The notes beneath the pieces were generated by a model. That model saw only the letters and a list, made by a program, of their open reading frames with translations. It was not told where the DNA came from and searched no databases. A program made the translations under genes and the position numbers. This document shows, piece by piece, positions 1 through 12,916 of a stretch of 26,823 bases of DNA. The first letter of the stretch is position 1. The number at the start of each line of letters is the position of its first letter. Origin of the DNA: Saccoglossus kowalevskii (Eukaryota > Hemichordata > Enteropneusta > Harrimaniidae); assembly GCF_000003605.2 (NCBI RefSeq), contig NW_003157233.1, positions 2,587-29,409 on the forward strand, in the 5' to 3' direction.

Positions 1-265
1 AGTTGTTCCTTTCCATCTCATCCCTAGTTGTCCCTTTCCATCTTCATCCCTAGTTATGCCCTTTCATCTTCATCTCTAGTTGTCCCTTTCATCTTAATCC
101 CTAGTTGTCCCCCTCCACTTAATCCCTAGTTGTCCCTTTCCACTTTCATCCCTAGTTGTCCCTTCCACCTTCATCCCTAGTTGTCCCCTCCACCTTCATT
201 CCTAGTTGTCCTATTTCATCTTCATCCCTAGTTGTCCCTCTCTATTTTCATCACTAGTTGTCCAC
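1..265. repeat. Minisatellite, unit about 26 bp, about 10 copies
   Basis: The motif CCCTAGTTGTCCC followed by TTTCCA and CTTCAT recurs about ten times with units of roughly 24 to 28 bp. Copies differ by small substitutions and by the length of the C and T runs. The array starts before the window and decays after about position 265. It lies in the PTGR2 intron before the exon at 552. The strand asymmetry (pyrimidine-rich on +) is strong. No function is implied. Confidence 0.9.
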
Positions 266-500
266 TTTTCTCTTCCTCTTCAAAGCAGTCAAATTAACCT
301 GTTCCATCTTTTGTCTATTTCTATCCCAGCTCTTCCATAATCCTTTCAATTCAAGTTGAAATGTAAATAGTGACTTATTTCAGTTTTCTTCCAAGTGTCA
401 GTATGCATGCAAGTTTGTATTCATGTTAGAGGAATGTGGCCGACTCTTGGCCATTTCTTCCCAAAAACTGAAAATACAATATTTCATTTCATCATTATGA

Positions 501-2215
<1,715 letters not shown>

Positions 2216-3725
2216 CTGAACTGAAAGTGTAGAATCTATCTCAAAAAAAACTATATTGAGAACTATATTGTGATCAACTACAAGTAGGATAGTGTAAAAT
2301 GGATGAAAGTCTTCATGTATATTATGGACTCCAATTTTCCTCTTCATTATTACCGGGGAACTATTACCATACTTACATGTTCGGGTTGACCATACTCATA
2401 ACTTATGTACAATAGTACTACTGTGGTAATTTCTAATTGCAAGACAAATGAGACAATGCATGAATGAAAAAAAAAATAATTTATTGTCAACATTTTCAAG
2501 AATGGCATTTCCCTAGTGAAATGAAACATAGTTTGGTTTCTTGTTTAACTGATTCCTATATACATCGCCACTATCGGAATTGGAGGTTTTGATGATGTCA
2601 TAATCACACGATAATGTTAACCTCCATTTGCAAGTAAATTCATTTCAACAAAAAAACAAATTTAACTAATTCTGTGATGGTAGTGATTTATAATAATGAA
2701 TCCTGCACAGCATCATATTGGATTCATAGAAGGGTCTAGACATATAATGTGTACAGCTTAGTCTCATAAATTATCTTGTCATAAACCCTTCTCCTCGTCC
2801 AATACAGCACTGTGGGGTTCATTATTGTTTTAAAACATTATTATTAAAATTGGACTGCCCCTAGGAATTTAAGAACATACAAAAATACCCAACCCCATCC
2901 TAAAGTGAAAAAATTATACAGTTAGATGGTTTCTCTTGCATTCTTAAAATTACACAGAATACAAAAAAAAACTTCTGTTAATTAGCAAGACATCGAAAAT
3001 TAACTGTTACCATTTAAACCTCCACTGTATAGAGTAAATAGTCATTGCATAGAGAGAAATCAGACATGAGCCGAAAGGTAGAATGTACAAAAATATTAAG
3101 TTGTGGAAGTAGAGATCCATGATAACAATCCCTTTTTTTTTCACTGATAAACAACAACTGAAAAGTCAGCTGCCGAACTTGTTTGACGTGAATAAAGTAT
3201 TTGTCTATTTTGACTACAGTAGAACGTTTTGTTTGGAAAGCCCCCTCCTCATGTTCAACATACTAGTATTTATGATCTTCTTTACGAGTTGTTAAAGTGA
3301 ATATACAAGCATACATGAAATTTTGGTTGTTGAATTAGACTGCAGATAACAGATTGATAAACCATTGTCAGATAATAATGTTGATTTCTTCAAAACGTCT
3401 GTACAGATTAGGTCAGTAAATTATATAGCGGTGCAGCCCTTCTTCTCGTACATGCATAAGTATACATATCTGCTAATATCAGTCAATTTGCGACTTTTCA
3501 TAATTATATTTGTGTACGAAAATCTATTTCAACTTTTTCTCTAAAACAGTGAGACATATTGCTTTCAAATTTGTCAAGAACCCATGGTATCTGGGGCCTC
3601 CAGTCAGCCCAGGCACTGAGACAAAGTTTGAGATTGCCGTACATGATCCATTATGAGAAGGATGAAATGGGGAAAAAAAATGAATATTTACATATGTTAA
3701 TTTAAAAAAAATTAATAGATGAGAT
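2216..3725. other. Convergent 3' region between PTGR2 and ERLEC1
   Basis: About 1.5 kb of AT-rich DNA with no coding exon that I can support. It should hold the 3' UTRs of both genes. Candidate poly(A) signals are AATAAA at 3191-3196 on + and its complement TTTATT at 2480-2485 for the - strand. If both are used the transcripts overlap by about 700 nt. Neither can be proven from sequence. Confidence 0.5.
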
Positions 3726-3800
3726 TCATTCCAAAACTGGATGCAGAACACCATCTTCATCAGCTGTATCAAGTAATTTGCATATCAGTGGAGATTCCAC
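3726..3800 (-). CDS. ERLEC1: ERLEC1 exon 11 (C-terminus)
   Basis: The exon has 24 codons and TGA (3728-3726): [17 protein letters not shown], then VLHPVLE. It matches the human C-terminus VESPVICKILDTADENG. The acceptor is TTTTTTTTCACCAG. Confidence 0.93.
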   Translation of the reverse strand: MESPLICKLLDTADEDGVLHPVLE

Positions 3801-6800
3801 CTGGTGAAAAAAAATATAAATATTACAATTTCGGCTTCATTATGATTGATCCAAAGGTTTGATACCTTGCAATTGTCAGCCAAATCTTTATAAATACCGA
3901 GCACCATCACAAAGCACACACATTTTGACATTGTGCATTAGGTTAAATTGTACACAGGTCAATAATTCTCCTGATATTATCCCAAAATCTAAAGTCTGTA
4001 CGATTACAATGCTGCCGTATGTATCTGAAACATCGCATACCGCACAATCTTTCAGCAACTGGGCAATCTTTGGGTGCTGCAAAAACAAATAAATACCATA
4101 AAAACACCAGGGATTCAGATTTCTTAAAATTAGCTCAGGATATTTTTGTCAAACTGTAGTTTGTTTCTTCAGTACAAGGCCCCATACCAAAGACAATCCT
4201 GTCAGTGGGAACTGTGGGAAAAGCTGCAAAAAAGTGCTTGTGATCAGCAACACATGCACAATGCTAAATTTTGTAGCATTTGTCACATGTTACGCCAACT
4301 TTGATTGGGCGCATGATTTAAAGCGTTTCCAATCAGATCAAAGCATTTTACTATTAAAGGTTGAACACACAACTAATCGATAGAATCTCGAGTTGGTTTG
4401 CTGGGAAGTATGTTGACATCCAGCTTGCGAAACCCGACAATGAAAGGTTGATGACTCTAAGGAGTACTCTACTTACCCCTAGAATATATTCACATGTAGC
4501 GGGTTCTACCAAGTAAATACTGACTGCATTCGGTGATTTTGATTCTTTACATTTGAGTTTGACTTGTACATTTCTTGGTTTGCCAGTCATATCACAGATG
4601 TCTCCATGGCCATAATATAAATAGACACTTCTGTAAGATAAATAGGAAAGATAAGTTATATTTGGGGGTGGGGGTGTTAACTGGTGAGAGCTGTTCTATC
4701 TTGTAATCTTTAATGCTGGTGCACTATAATGCAATAATTTTTAGTGTTTTATGTGGTCACTTTCAAATTACCGGTATGTGTTTAAAGTTCATTGTAAATC
4801 GCTTTATTTTTGCAAGCTAGTAAAAATCGTGAACTTTCATAGAAGTAGTGTTTGAGATCAGTCACAGACTTTCATGAAGTTTTGTATTTATGAACGTCAT
4901 AAAATCAATAAATGGCAAAAAAATCTTAGCAGGTTAAACAATCAAACTTGGTTCGTTTTGATCATCCCTGTTCTTCAATTGAAGTAAATATGTATAATAT
5001 TTTCAGATATCAGTCAGAGAGAGAGGTGTTAGAAATACATAATACAGACTCCAATTGTTATTATGATGTTGGTATTGGATATCTGCAAAAGGAATGAATT
5101 TATTACACTAAATAAAAGTAATTATGAAGCAAATGGCGCAGAACAAACTAAAATCACAACATGTATTCAAAACATTTCTGGAAAAATTATATGGTCCACT
5201 CATCAGAGAGGCCTGTATCAGTGCATGTGTATAAGAATGTCAATATGAATAAGATCAGTTTGTTGAACTTAAAATTCCATCAAAATGAAACATTTTGGAC
5301 TTGCATGCAAATCTATTGGCGATATATTGGTATACATTAGTGACATTTTCGTTGCCATTAACTACATGTGTGGCTTTTCCACACACCTGAACTTGACAAT
5401 AAAGTAAAGCATGATGTAAAAAACTTGTTGGGGTCGTCCTACGACATGGAATGACTTTCACAAAATTGTTTCTTTACAAATACCATAAAATCCTGACAGT
5501 AAAAATTAAACAATTTACAGTGAACCTCCTTACTTTAGACCTCTGGTCTTTTTAACTTTTTTGAACCATTCCCTATGTTCTTTTTCATTCCAGTATCCCA
5601 AATTGATGGTTGTTCTACCTGTTTTTTCCTGGAAAAAAATGTCAACAATGTTAGTTTTCTTTAATTTGTGAGTTTACTCTATTTTAAGGTAGAATGTTGT
5701 ATTGATAATGTGTGGTATCATTCAAAGCAGTATTTACATATTTTTTCTCACACTACATGTAAAAACTAGCAGCCTGTCGGCTGAGATAGCTCCGCTGTTA
5801 TCAATGCACATTTCAATTAAAGAACTGAAGATATCAGAAAATAAACAATATGTATAGTATTAAAGCAATCGTACTTGCTGTTTAGAAAATATAACTTTTT
5901 ATTAAAAATATTCATTAAAATTAGATAATTGAAGAACAAAATCATCATGAAATGAACAAAGAGGTCTACCTGTAGTACCTATGTAGTATATATAATATCA
6001 AAGCAACTAGACTTGCAGTTTTTAACAATAAGTCGAAAATATCACTTTTTACCAAAAATGACAAAAATATTCATCAAAATTAAAATAAAGAGAATTAAAG
6101 ATATCACCATGAAATGAACAAAGCTGAGAGAGGTCCACCTAAGGTACCTACATACCATGTATCAAAGCATTTGGGCTAGCGGTTTTCAAGAAGTCAAAAA
6201 TAGCATTTTTGACCAAAAATGACAAAAATATTTGCTATAAATAAGACAATTGAACATATCCACACGAAATGAACAAATCTGAGAGAGAGAAGCACTCAAG
6301 GTACCTTCCTAGAAAGTTTCACAGCTATAAAGTTTGAGGTTTTTAAGAAGAAGTTGACAATGACGACGGACAATCGGTAATACTATAAGCTCCGCTCGAT
6401 TTTGACGACAGCGGAGCTAAAAATATCAACACTACTTGCAACACCATACATTATCTCTGGTATTACCCATGAATAACCTTTCATTATTACACTTCTAGCA
6501 CCGAAAAACAATAGAATTCATTATTCATTTTTTTTTTTTTACATTGAATGTGTAGTGCTGTAGCATGTGCTGTAAAGAGAATTCTGTCACTAAACACAAA
6601 CATTTTTCATTGGATTTTTTTTGCTTTATATAATACTACAAACAGAGAAAAGATGTATAAAAATAATGAGAATACAGTAAACACTAAGACAGTAAAGAAT
6701 TGCATTAACCTCTGCCAAGTCTCAGTCATACTGCATCCATGCAGTGTTCTTGTGATGACTTGTATAATATTCTCATTTTATATTCCTATAAAATATTAAC

Positions 6801-9800
6801 ACAACTGTACGAGTATGAATCAAAGCTATATACTTACCACATGGTACTGTTGCGCAAATTTCCCATAACAAAACTCGTATTTCCACCACCCTTGTCCCTA
6901 GGACAGACAAATATTAGAGTTACGCATGATGGATGAATACAATATTTTTAAATACACATCAATATAAAAGTAACATACTGCAGAATGAGTTTAAAAGTTC
7001 TGCTATGGAGAATCAGATAATATAACAGTTGTTACAATGACAATGTACCGGGTAAATGAAAAATACATTTGAAATATATTGACCAAACAGCTCAAGAAAC
7101 AAGCCTATAGTACAACAGATTGTAAAGCTAAAGTGTGTAACTGAGTTTGTAAATTAAAGTAGTTTTACATATGCTGCTTAGGGACGAGGTCAAAAGATCG
7201 ATGTCGGATAAAAAACTTATTTGCTTTAGTTTGGGGGTGGAGGGGTTTTGGCCTCAAAAAGTTTCCATCCTACAAAAACGATTTTATTTTTTAATGAAGT
7301 AAAAAAAAACCTTGGAGTATTTGTAGTTCGTTTTTTTCTATCGAATCATAGACAAAAATAACAGAAAGTGAAAAAAAAACACACATCCAAGACGAGAAAA
7401 TGGTTTGGTCCGAGTGTAAATATGTGCCTCAAATGAGGTCAATTTCAGGGCATGGACCTAGAGCATCCGCAGAACCCAGAAAGTAGTTTGCGCATACGTA
7501 TATTCTGCTTCATTATTACAACCAACTGCTATGCCATACTACTGTCCGATTATCAATTTGTATTTAATGGTGAATGTAGTCTGACGCCATGATCAATATT
7601 TATCAATTAAGTTACAGTGGGGGTTTTGGGAAAAAACTAAAAGAATTAAGTTTTTTATCCGACATCGATCTTTTGACGTCGTCCCTTACTGAACACTATG
7701 GAAAACTTTAGATTATAGGACTACATATACTGTAATGCTACAATGATGTCAATCTTACCCCATGCAGGCAATAATCTCCATTTAAAAAGTCCCTTATTAA
7801 CTGTGTGTCAGTGAATTCAGCCACTGGTTCTTCCTTGGGTACAGGCAGTGGTTTCTTCTGCTCTGGTTTTAGGACATGCCTCTGGGTCTGGAAAAAGAAA
7901 ACCACAATGAATGATTCAAGCACATGGCAATGTTACCATGGATGACTCTGAAATGCATCACAGACTAAACCCACTAACATGTACATACTACCCGATGTGT
8001 ACTGTAAAAAAATGAACTCTGCATTCTCATTGGCCAATTAATACCATGACGAACATTATTTACTTTGTCATCCAGTCGAACCAGAACAAAAAGACAACAA
8101 AACGTGTGATAATGATAACAATCAATGATAACGTTTCTCCACATCTGAATAATACTATTTTTTTTATACACTCAACACAAATGCGATAGACCATAACTAA
8201 TAATGCGCAATGCTTACACATGCCACTGTACAGATGATAATCACGGGATTCAATGCTAACACACTTACTGTCTGAGATGAGTATTGTGCTTTGTTGCCCT
8301 CAGATTCCAACTGTCTCAATCCTTTTGGCTTCATCGGAGAACCAGCCAGCGGTTGACAATTTATTTCACTAACTGGCACTTCCTTGGGTCTATACAATAC
8401 AAGAGAAATTGTTGTTTTAATGATCTGATTTTGTTAATATAACGTATAACACACACACAGTGCATCTAAGTTTGAACGTGACCATCGTCTCTCCTGACAT
8501 TCTCTGCATGTTCAAGTACAGGTGCTCATTGGACATTTTGATTTGGAACTAAGTGACAACAATTTAATGTGACAATGTGACATCACAATGTTGAGTGAAT
8601 TCAGTCAAGCATAAGCACCTGCAGACCCTATCCAAGCATTCCCCCAAATTGCAATAAATCTCAGCCAGTGGTTTTGGCCCCTCAATTAAATTTTTGGCGC
8701 ACACACACACACCCAGGGTACACCCCTGGAAATACAGTCCCTAGCAGGATTCTGCCTCTGGTCTACCCATTTTGATACATGATGCAACAACAACTATAAT
8801 ACTAACAATCAGTTGCAAGTAACCCTTAAAGCCAGCTGTACACAATCCTCTATGACACGATGTGGTACAACTGTCGAGTAGAGTACAGACTCGTAGCACT
8901 ACGCATGACCAGACACAAAGGTAAGATATAGCACATAATTCCACTCTCTGATTGGTGCACTTCCACAACACAATGCAACTACCGGTAACACTGCACACCA
9001 CTGAAAGCAACTCAACATGATACAATATGCTCGGAGTCCATGAAATGACAGAAAAACTCTTATCTCCTTCGCTTTGAATTGCATACTTGTATACAGACCA
9101 CCCTCGACAACGCAAAAGTTGCATTGCTTCGTTGAAAGTCGTATGCATTATTTAACATGATTATAAAAAATATGTTAACCATGTTTGGAGTTTCTGACCA
9201 ATCATTCTACATGTAAACAAACAAAAAAACATGCACAAAACTTATCCATTTGATGAATCATGCAACACTTACTTAAACGAGGGATTTGAACACAAGTTTG
9301 GAGTCAGTACCACTAATTCATATTCACACGTACTAATCTCTTCAAATGAATAAATTTCTTGTTTACTAGTCGGTTCACAGATGTACAGTATCTTACTCTT
9401 TCTGGGAGTATTATTGGCTAAATCACACAACGTTCCATCGTCCATTTCCACCTCGTAATACGGAAGATCATGACCATCAATTTTTTTAGTTGGTATCTAT
9501 AAAATGAGAAAAACATTCACACAAATGTTCCATTCTAGTCTTCTTATTTCATTCAATCATTATTTCAGATAATACTTGCACAAGAAAATAAAAACTCAAC
9601 TACAGTTATACCAATGTATTTTCGCTTATAAGTAAAATCTGCTAAAGTAAATTTAGGTGAACATATAACAATAAAACTCATTGACGAATTAAAACACAGT
9701 GAATATGCTCAAAACATCAAAATAGTGAAAATAAACAGTTTTACAGTATCAAGATTTGTGAGTACACCACTCTCTCTAAACCCTCTACAGAAAATTAACA

Positions 9801-12072
9801 AATCACCAAATCTTGATGAAAAGAAATTACACACCTCAGTATTTTTTTCTGGATCTTTTTCTTCTGTCTTTTTATGTTTGGTAAACTTTCCCAAATAAAA
9901 TTCTTGTAGTTTAATATTCTGAAAAATTAAATGGCAAAAAGAAGACTCAGGTTATTATTTGACTATAATTAAGCAGCATTCCACTGACCATGCCTTGCAA
10001 GAAAGAAAGAATGACATAAACTATATAATAAAACCTGTAGATTGTAAGATGAATGATATAGTTGAGTGCAGTTCAATACCTCTCAGTGAAGGTTAATTAA
10101 TACACGTTGATGGAAAAAAACACTTACTTGTCCAGATTCTTTTTCTTCATGATACTGTCGCACATGTTTCCCATGACACAATTCATAATTCCAATATGAT
10201 TCAATCTAAAAAAAATAAAAAACAAGCAAAATGGATTAAAGTCAACCACAGCTAATACTATGTAACATATCAAATACGGATAGTACAATGTATCAATGTG
10301 TAATACCCACCCTGTAAGAACAGGATAGTTGTTTATAAAGTGGTTCCATCAACTCCTCGGCTGTAGGACCATGATAATTTTTTATTCTTTGTTCTTCTCT
10401 TCCTTCATTGTTAGATGGTAATAAACATCGATACTGTTCATTGTCTAATGTTTTCATAATAATTTCCTCGCTTATCAAGTCTGACTCCTATAAAACACAA
10501 TCATGACAATAAATGTATACGTCTTAGTATGTCACTGAGTTACGGCATGATCTATGAGTTCTAATGTATGAAAATCAACCAAATTACATATGAATAACTT
10601 TCTCAGAATGTACAATTCCAATATAATTTAGGAGATCATACATGAAATAATTTTGTACAAGGGACGTTGATATTGCAGAATCAACTCCAATATTGCACTG
10701 CAGAGGTTTCATTATTGCTGTTATGATCCAAGTGTTATATGTAGGTCTTAGCCTGTGATGCTTTCTTACCTATTTTGGTTAGTTTTTTGTCCACTTAAAT
10801 ATCATTGAAACATGCATGAATGTATCACTCATTCAAAAAAACAGCGTGTCTTTCTCAAGAGGATGTGCACAAATAATTTTACTCTTTTTAGCCCATCTCA
10901 GGAGCTAGCCATTTTCTTTCCATCAAATATACATGTACCGGTAGTTTATACAGCAAATTCCACTGTCTGTTATATAACTGCACGTTATCGATGCACAGGT
11001 TTACACTTAACCTGTACTCTAGCATTCCGGCCATTAATGTAATTGTATACGTCCTTATAGATAACTATAGGCATGTAGAAGAAAGGGCATATACAATTAA
11101 AAAATAAGGAGAGGCACTGAAGGGTTGGGATAAGGATTAGAGTTATAGATGAAGGGACCCTAAGGAACTCTAAGTTGTTACATGCTTAGAACTTGCTCGT
11201 TTAAATCATTTCTACATTGACACTCACCCGATACACCAGCGACTGTGTCCTGACATTTCAGACCATGAAAATACATTTTTATGTGATAACTTTGCCATTT
11301 ATTTTTCAGCAATAAACATGATTGAATTGAAAGGCAATTGCCATGTGATTCTCTATTTAAATTCAATGTGTTTGACGAATCCTATGAAAGTTGGTTGGCC
11401 CAAATAGTTTTAAACAGGTTACGATCTCCAGGCGCACATAGCAAACCAGTCAGCAACTTAACTGGCAATGTTGCTGTTTGGATGTTTGGATATTATCGGA
11501 AAGGGTTCTAAATTTTTTGTGTGATGAGGTGTTCAGATTGAAGGGATTTTCCCACAGAAAAACACTGAATGTGGACAAATTTCATTAATTTTTGGCTCAA
11601 TGTTATCCCATCATATTGTTTGTGGATAAAATTTGGTAGTTGTTTCTCTGAGTTGTAGGTAAACTAACCAAATTTATTTTATTATCACGCCAAGTGACGG
11701 TGACTCCACTCTACACAAAGCGATGTTACTGGCGTAGCATGTACGATGCCAATGATCCAAAATAAACAATATGGGAAACATTATTTGTATTTTCACAACA
11801 ATGTCCGATTGTCGTCATTGGAACATGATAAATGTTACGAGACCTGACAAATACTAAACATGATAATTCGTAATCGTAATGTAATTCTGTGAAGGGGAAA
11901 TAAAGCATTCCACTTGCACCGTACATACCATGGAAATAGTTTGTCCAGGCCACTTGAGTTGAAAGGTTGTCTCGTCAATATTGAAGAATCCATACTCTGA
12001 GCTCAACGCATTCGTAATAAGCGTTGATAGACTGGCTACAAATATATATTCCGAAAACAGCGCCATTGTCAT
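3726..12072 (-). CDS. ERLEC1: Endoplasmic reticulum lectin 1 (ERLEC1/XTP3-B), complete, 11 exons
   Basis: The exons on the minus strand are 12072-11929, 10487-10311, 10205-10128, 9918-9835, 9496-9273, 8389-8269, 7887-7759, 6897-6838, 5628-5534, 4630-4477 and 3800-3726. All have GT-AG borders and join in phase to 446 residues (human is about 480). ERLEC1 is a lumenal ER lectin that binds mannose-trimmed N-glycans and the SEL1L-HRD1 complex in ERAD. Residues 1 to about 24 form a signal peptide, followed by NIDET-F and a WPG motif. MRH domain 1 spans roughly 90-235 ([31 protein letters not shown], then YICEP and [11 protein letters not shown]). MRH domain 2 spans roughly 312-425 ([47 protein letters not shown]). 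Domain 2 keeps the double tryptophan and the Q, R, E and Y expected at an MRH mannose site; domain 1 has a single W. The C-terminus ends in VLE, without a KDEL-type signal, as usual for the family. Confidence 0.95.
4477..4630 (-). CDS. ERLEC1: ERLEC1 exon 10 (MRH 2 core)
   Basis: One base completes the split codon, then 51 codons: [30 protein letters not shown], and [11 protein letters not shown]. It carries the arginine, glutamate and tyrosine of the MRH site. The donor is GTAAGT at 4476-4471. Confidence 0.94.
5534..5628 (-). CDS. ERLEC1: ERLEC1 exon 9
   Basis: 95 nt: [18 protein letters not shown], then REWFKKVKK through RGL, and two bases of a split lysine codon before donor GTAAGG. It matches the human SGKTSVVVGTWNQEEHIEW region; the segment after it is shorter than in human. 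Confidence 0.9.
5787..6419 (+). mobile_element. Tandem-core element A with inverted ends and 3' hairpin (pearl/HINE-like)
   Basis: The left end TAGCTCCGCTGT (5787) is repeated inverted at the right end as ACAGCGGAGCTA (6408-6419). The right end also holds a second arm, so AGCTCCGCT (6388-6396) and AGCGGAGCT (6410-6418) form a 9-bp-stem hairpin, followed by AAAAAT. Between the ends are about three degenerate monomers of 150 to 170 bp, each with TATCAAAGC-like, ACCAAAAATGACAAAAATAT-like and ATGAAATGAACAAA segments. Non-autonomous Helentron-associated elements and the pearl family of molluscs are known to have this layout; assignment to them is inference. It lies in the ERLEC1 intron 6837-5629, opposite to transcription or not strand-defined. 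Confidence 0.6.
6838..6897 (-). CDS. ERLEC1: ERLEC1 exon 8 (MRH 2 WW motif)
   Basis: The exon is only 20 codons: [13 protein letters not shown], then FAQQYHV. It holds the double tryptophan and the sugar-site glutamine of MRH domain 2. The acceptor is TGTCCTAG and the donor GTAAGT. Confidence 0.93.
7181..7685. mobile_element. MITE with about 45-bp TIRs and TTA target duplication (PIF/Harbinger-like)
   Basis: The left end GGGACGAGGTCAAAAGATCG continues through ATGTCGGATAAAAAACTTA. The right end is its inverted copy (about 7644-7685), differing at one position (GACGAGG against GACGACG) in the first 37. Both sides are flanked by TTA (7178-7180 and 7686-7688), fitting the 3-bp TWA duplication and GG start typical of PIF/Harbinger. 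The 505-bp body has no transposase ORF. It lies in ERLEC1 intron 7. Confidence 0.75.
7759..7887 (-). CDS. ERLEC1: ERLEC1 exon 7 (linker to start of MRH domain 2)
   Basis: The exon has 43 codons beginning [20 protein letters not shown], with [17 protein letters not shown] at the end. It matches the human DDQLIKEFLSGSYC segment. The N-terminal half is a proline/lysine linker. The donor is GTAAGA. Confidence 0.92.
7888..8268 (-). other. ERLEC1 intron 6
   Basis: 381 bp of AT-rich intron sequence. No repeat or gene recognised. Confidence 0.5.
8269..8389 (-). CDS. ERLEC1: ERLEC1 exon 6 (interdomain linker)
   Basis: One base completes the split lysine codon, then 40 codons follow: [20 protein letters not shown] and [10 protein letters not shown] through SSQT. 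It matches the human INxxCQ-LPGSP and LRQLE segments. The donor is GTAAGT. Confidence 0.92.
8390..9272 (-). other. ERLEC1 intron 5
   Basis: A short (CA)n tract lies at about 8699-8713. The middle (about 8740-9150) is less AT-rich than the flanks and is open in one minus frame for 135 codons. That reading has no recognisable domain and I treat it as chance. It could be an unrecognised repeat. Confidence 0.4.
9273..9496 (-). CDS. ERLEC1: ERLEC1 exon 5 (end of MRH domain 1)
   Basis: The peptide runs from [16 protein letters not shown] through DDGTLCDL, the NNTPRKSK arginine block, LYICEP and the [12 protein letters not shown] core to LCSNPSF. 224 nt; the last codon is split (AA before donor GTAAGT at 9272-9267) and completed by exon 6. 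Confidence 0.93.
9600..9748. repeat. Degenerate TACTGTA-ended repeat fragment
   Basis: The right end is TTTTACAGTA (9739-9748), and the body contains TTTTCGCTTATAA, CTGCTAAA and ACAGTGAATATGC segments shared with the copy at about 12426-12622. The left end is not clear. It lies in ERLEC1 intron 4 (9834-9497). Confidence 0.35.
9835..9918 (-). CDS. ERLEC1: ERLEC1 exon 4
   Basis: The exon has 28 codons: [12 protein letters not shown] followed by a Lys/Glu-rich stretch ending EKNTE. YLGK matches the EYYLGN of the human protein and the charged stretch matches its acidic/basic linker. The acceptor is TTTTTCAG and the donor GTGTGT, a weaker match to the donor consensus. Confidence 0.88.
10128..10205 (-). 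CDS. ERLEC1: ERLEC1 exon 3 (MRH 1 glycan-site glutamine)
   Basis: The exon has 26 codons: [14 protein letters not shown], then [12 protein letters not shown]. The donor GTAAGT is at 10127-10122. The W-Y-E-x-C-x-G-K and QYH pattern is the MRH signature. Confidence 0.92.
10311..10487 (-). CDS. ERLEC1: ERLEC1 exon 2 (start of MRH domain 1)
   Basis: The exon has 59 codons. The peptide begins [13 protein letters not shown] and includes [24 protein letters not shown] and SCSYR. The acceptor is TTTTATAG and the donor GTGGGT. The P-ELLEPL-KQ-SCSYR block is diagnostic of ERLEC1 and OS-9. Confidence 0.92.
10488..11928 (-). other. ERLEC1 intron 1
   Basis: 1,441 bp of AT-rich intron. I see no gene, TIR pair or tandem array. 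A locally purine-rich stretch (about 11100-11165) is the only composition shift. Confidence 0.5.
11929..12072 (-). CDS. ERLEC1: ERLEC1 exon 1 (signal peptide)
   Basis: The ATG at 12072-12070 is followed by a second in-frame ATG two codons later. The peptide [20 protein letters not shown] is hydrophobic and looks like a signal sequence. It is followed by [20 protein letters not shown]. The donor is GTATGT (11928-11923). The exon has 48 codons and ends on a codon boundary. Confidence 0.88.
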
Positions 12073-12223
12073 TGAACTAAAATAAACAACTTATGATTTC
12101 ACTGTTTGATCAGACGCTTCGGCACAATGTGTTGTCACCTTAAACAAAAACTCTGCAACATGTTTCCGGATACACTGCCACATCAGAACATGTTATTGAA
12201 TTTGTTTTGCACGAACGTATCTG

Positions 12224-12275
12224 ATTGGAGACTTGTTGCCAATTGCGTATGGGCACGTTGTTGTTACAAGCCAAT
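12224..12275 (-). promoter_or_regulatory. CCAAT boxes upstream of ERLEC1
   Basis: Three CCAAT pentamers lie 150 to 205 bp upstream of the ERLEC1 start codon: ATTGG 12224-12228, CCAAT 12239-12243 and CCAAT 12271-12275. No TATA box or exact ER-stress element (CCAAT-N9-CCACG) was found. The ATG context ACAATGGCGCT at the second start codon resembles a YY1 site with one mismatch. Promoter function is inferred. Confidence 0.3.
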
Positions 12276-12425
12276 TACAGACCATTTTATAGAAGTAAAG
12301 TCCTAACGTATAAGGTCACTGCACATGCGCACACTCATGTATTATGCGGACAGTCTAGTGTGCGCCACCTATCGTTCGATTAAGGAGATAAAGAATTGCA
12401 ATGAGAGTATCGCCAAACAAAATAC

Positions 12426-12622
12426 TGATATTATAAAGAAGTTAATTGCTAGAATTCACTGGGTTTTAATTTTGCTGACTGGAAAATGCGCTAAATTAAA
12501 ACCCAGTGAATATGTAAAATTTAGCATAGAACACATTATCTAAATTATGAAACCCACTGAATATGCCTGAAATGGTAAATCAGCGAAATTTAAACCCAGT
12601 GAAAATTAATCATTTTACAGTA
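12426..12622. repeat. Degenerate MITE-like repeat with AAACCCAGTGAAT boxes
   Basis: The right end is TTTTACAGTA. Within about 200 bp the box CACTGGGTTTTAATTT or its complement AAACCCAGTGAA occurs at about 12458, 12499, 12550 (as AACCCACTGAATATG) and 12590, in both orientations, so the region can fold on itself. It shares terminal and box sequences with the copies near 9600-9748 and 19946-20147. Confidence 0.45.
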
Positions 12623-12804
12623 GTTATCATAAGAACGATTCTATTTTCTCTACCACCCGTTCATAAAATAACAGCATGGTAAGTTTCATATCTGAATATC
12701 ATTTTTTTGTCGTTCACTTACACATAAGACATAATCTGAGTTTTGTTGGTAAAGGAAACAACAAAGGGTATTTCTTGTGACAGCAACCTCTGGCGGAGAA
12801 TGGT

Positions 12805-12829
12805 AAGTACGTAAGGCAGTACGTACTTT
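12805..12829. repeat. Short perfect hairpin
   Basis: AAGTACGTA and TACGTACTT are inverted copies with a 6- to 7-base loop. It is upstream of the CCCGGGGG MITE. Significance unknown. Confidence 0.5.
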
Positions 12830-12916
12830 TTTTTCCGATTACTGAGTGTACAGACTAACTGAAGTCGAGCCCGAATTGTCCTTGATGCTGGGCGGACACG
12901 CACATCGGGTGTTAAA

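Larger units (their letters stand above)
4631..6837 (-). other. ERLEC1 introns 8 and 9 remainder
   Basis: Apart from exon 9 and element A, the stretches 4631-5533, 5629-5786 and 6420-6837 are AT-rich intron with no ORF, RNA gene or recognisable repeat that I can support. Confidence 0.5.

Noticed and set aside
8741-9148. 135-codon open frame on the minus strand in ERLEC1 intron 5
   Set aside because: No recognisable domain, cysteine/valine-rich composition without pattern, lies wholly between two confirmed exons of the same strand. A chance frame in a less AT-rich segment is the simpler reading.
12718-12903. 61-codon minus frame upstream of ERLEC1 as an alternative first exon
   Set aside because: No signal peptide, no in-phase link to exon 2 needed because exon 1 at 11929-12072 is complete and has a signal peptide.
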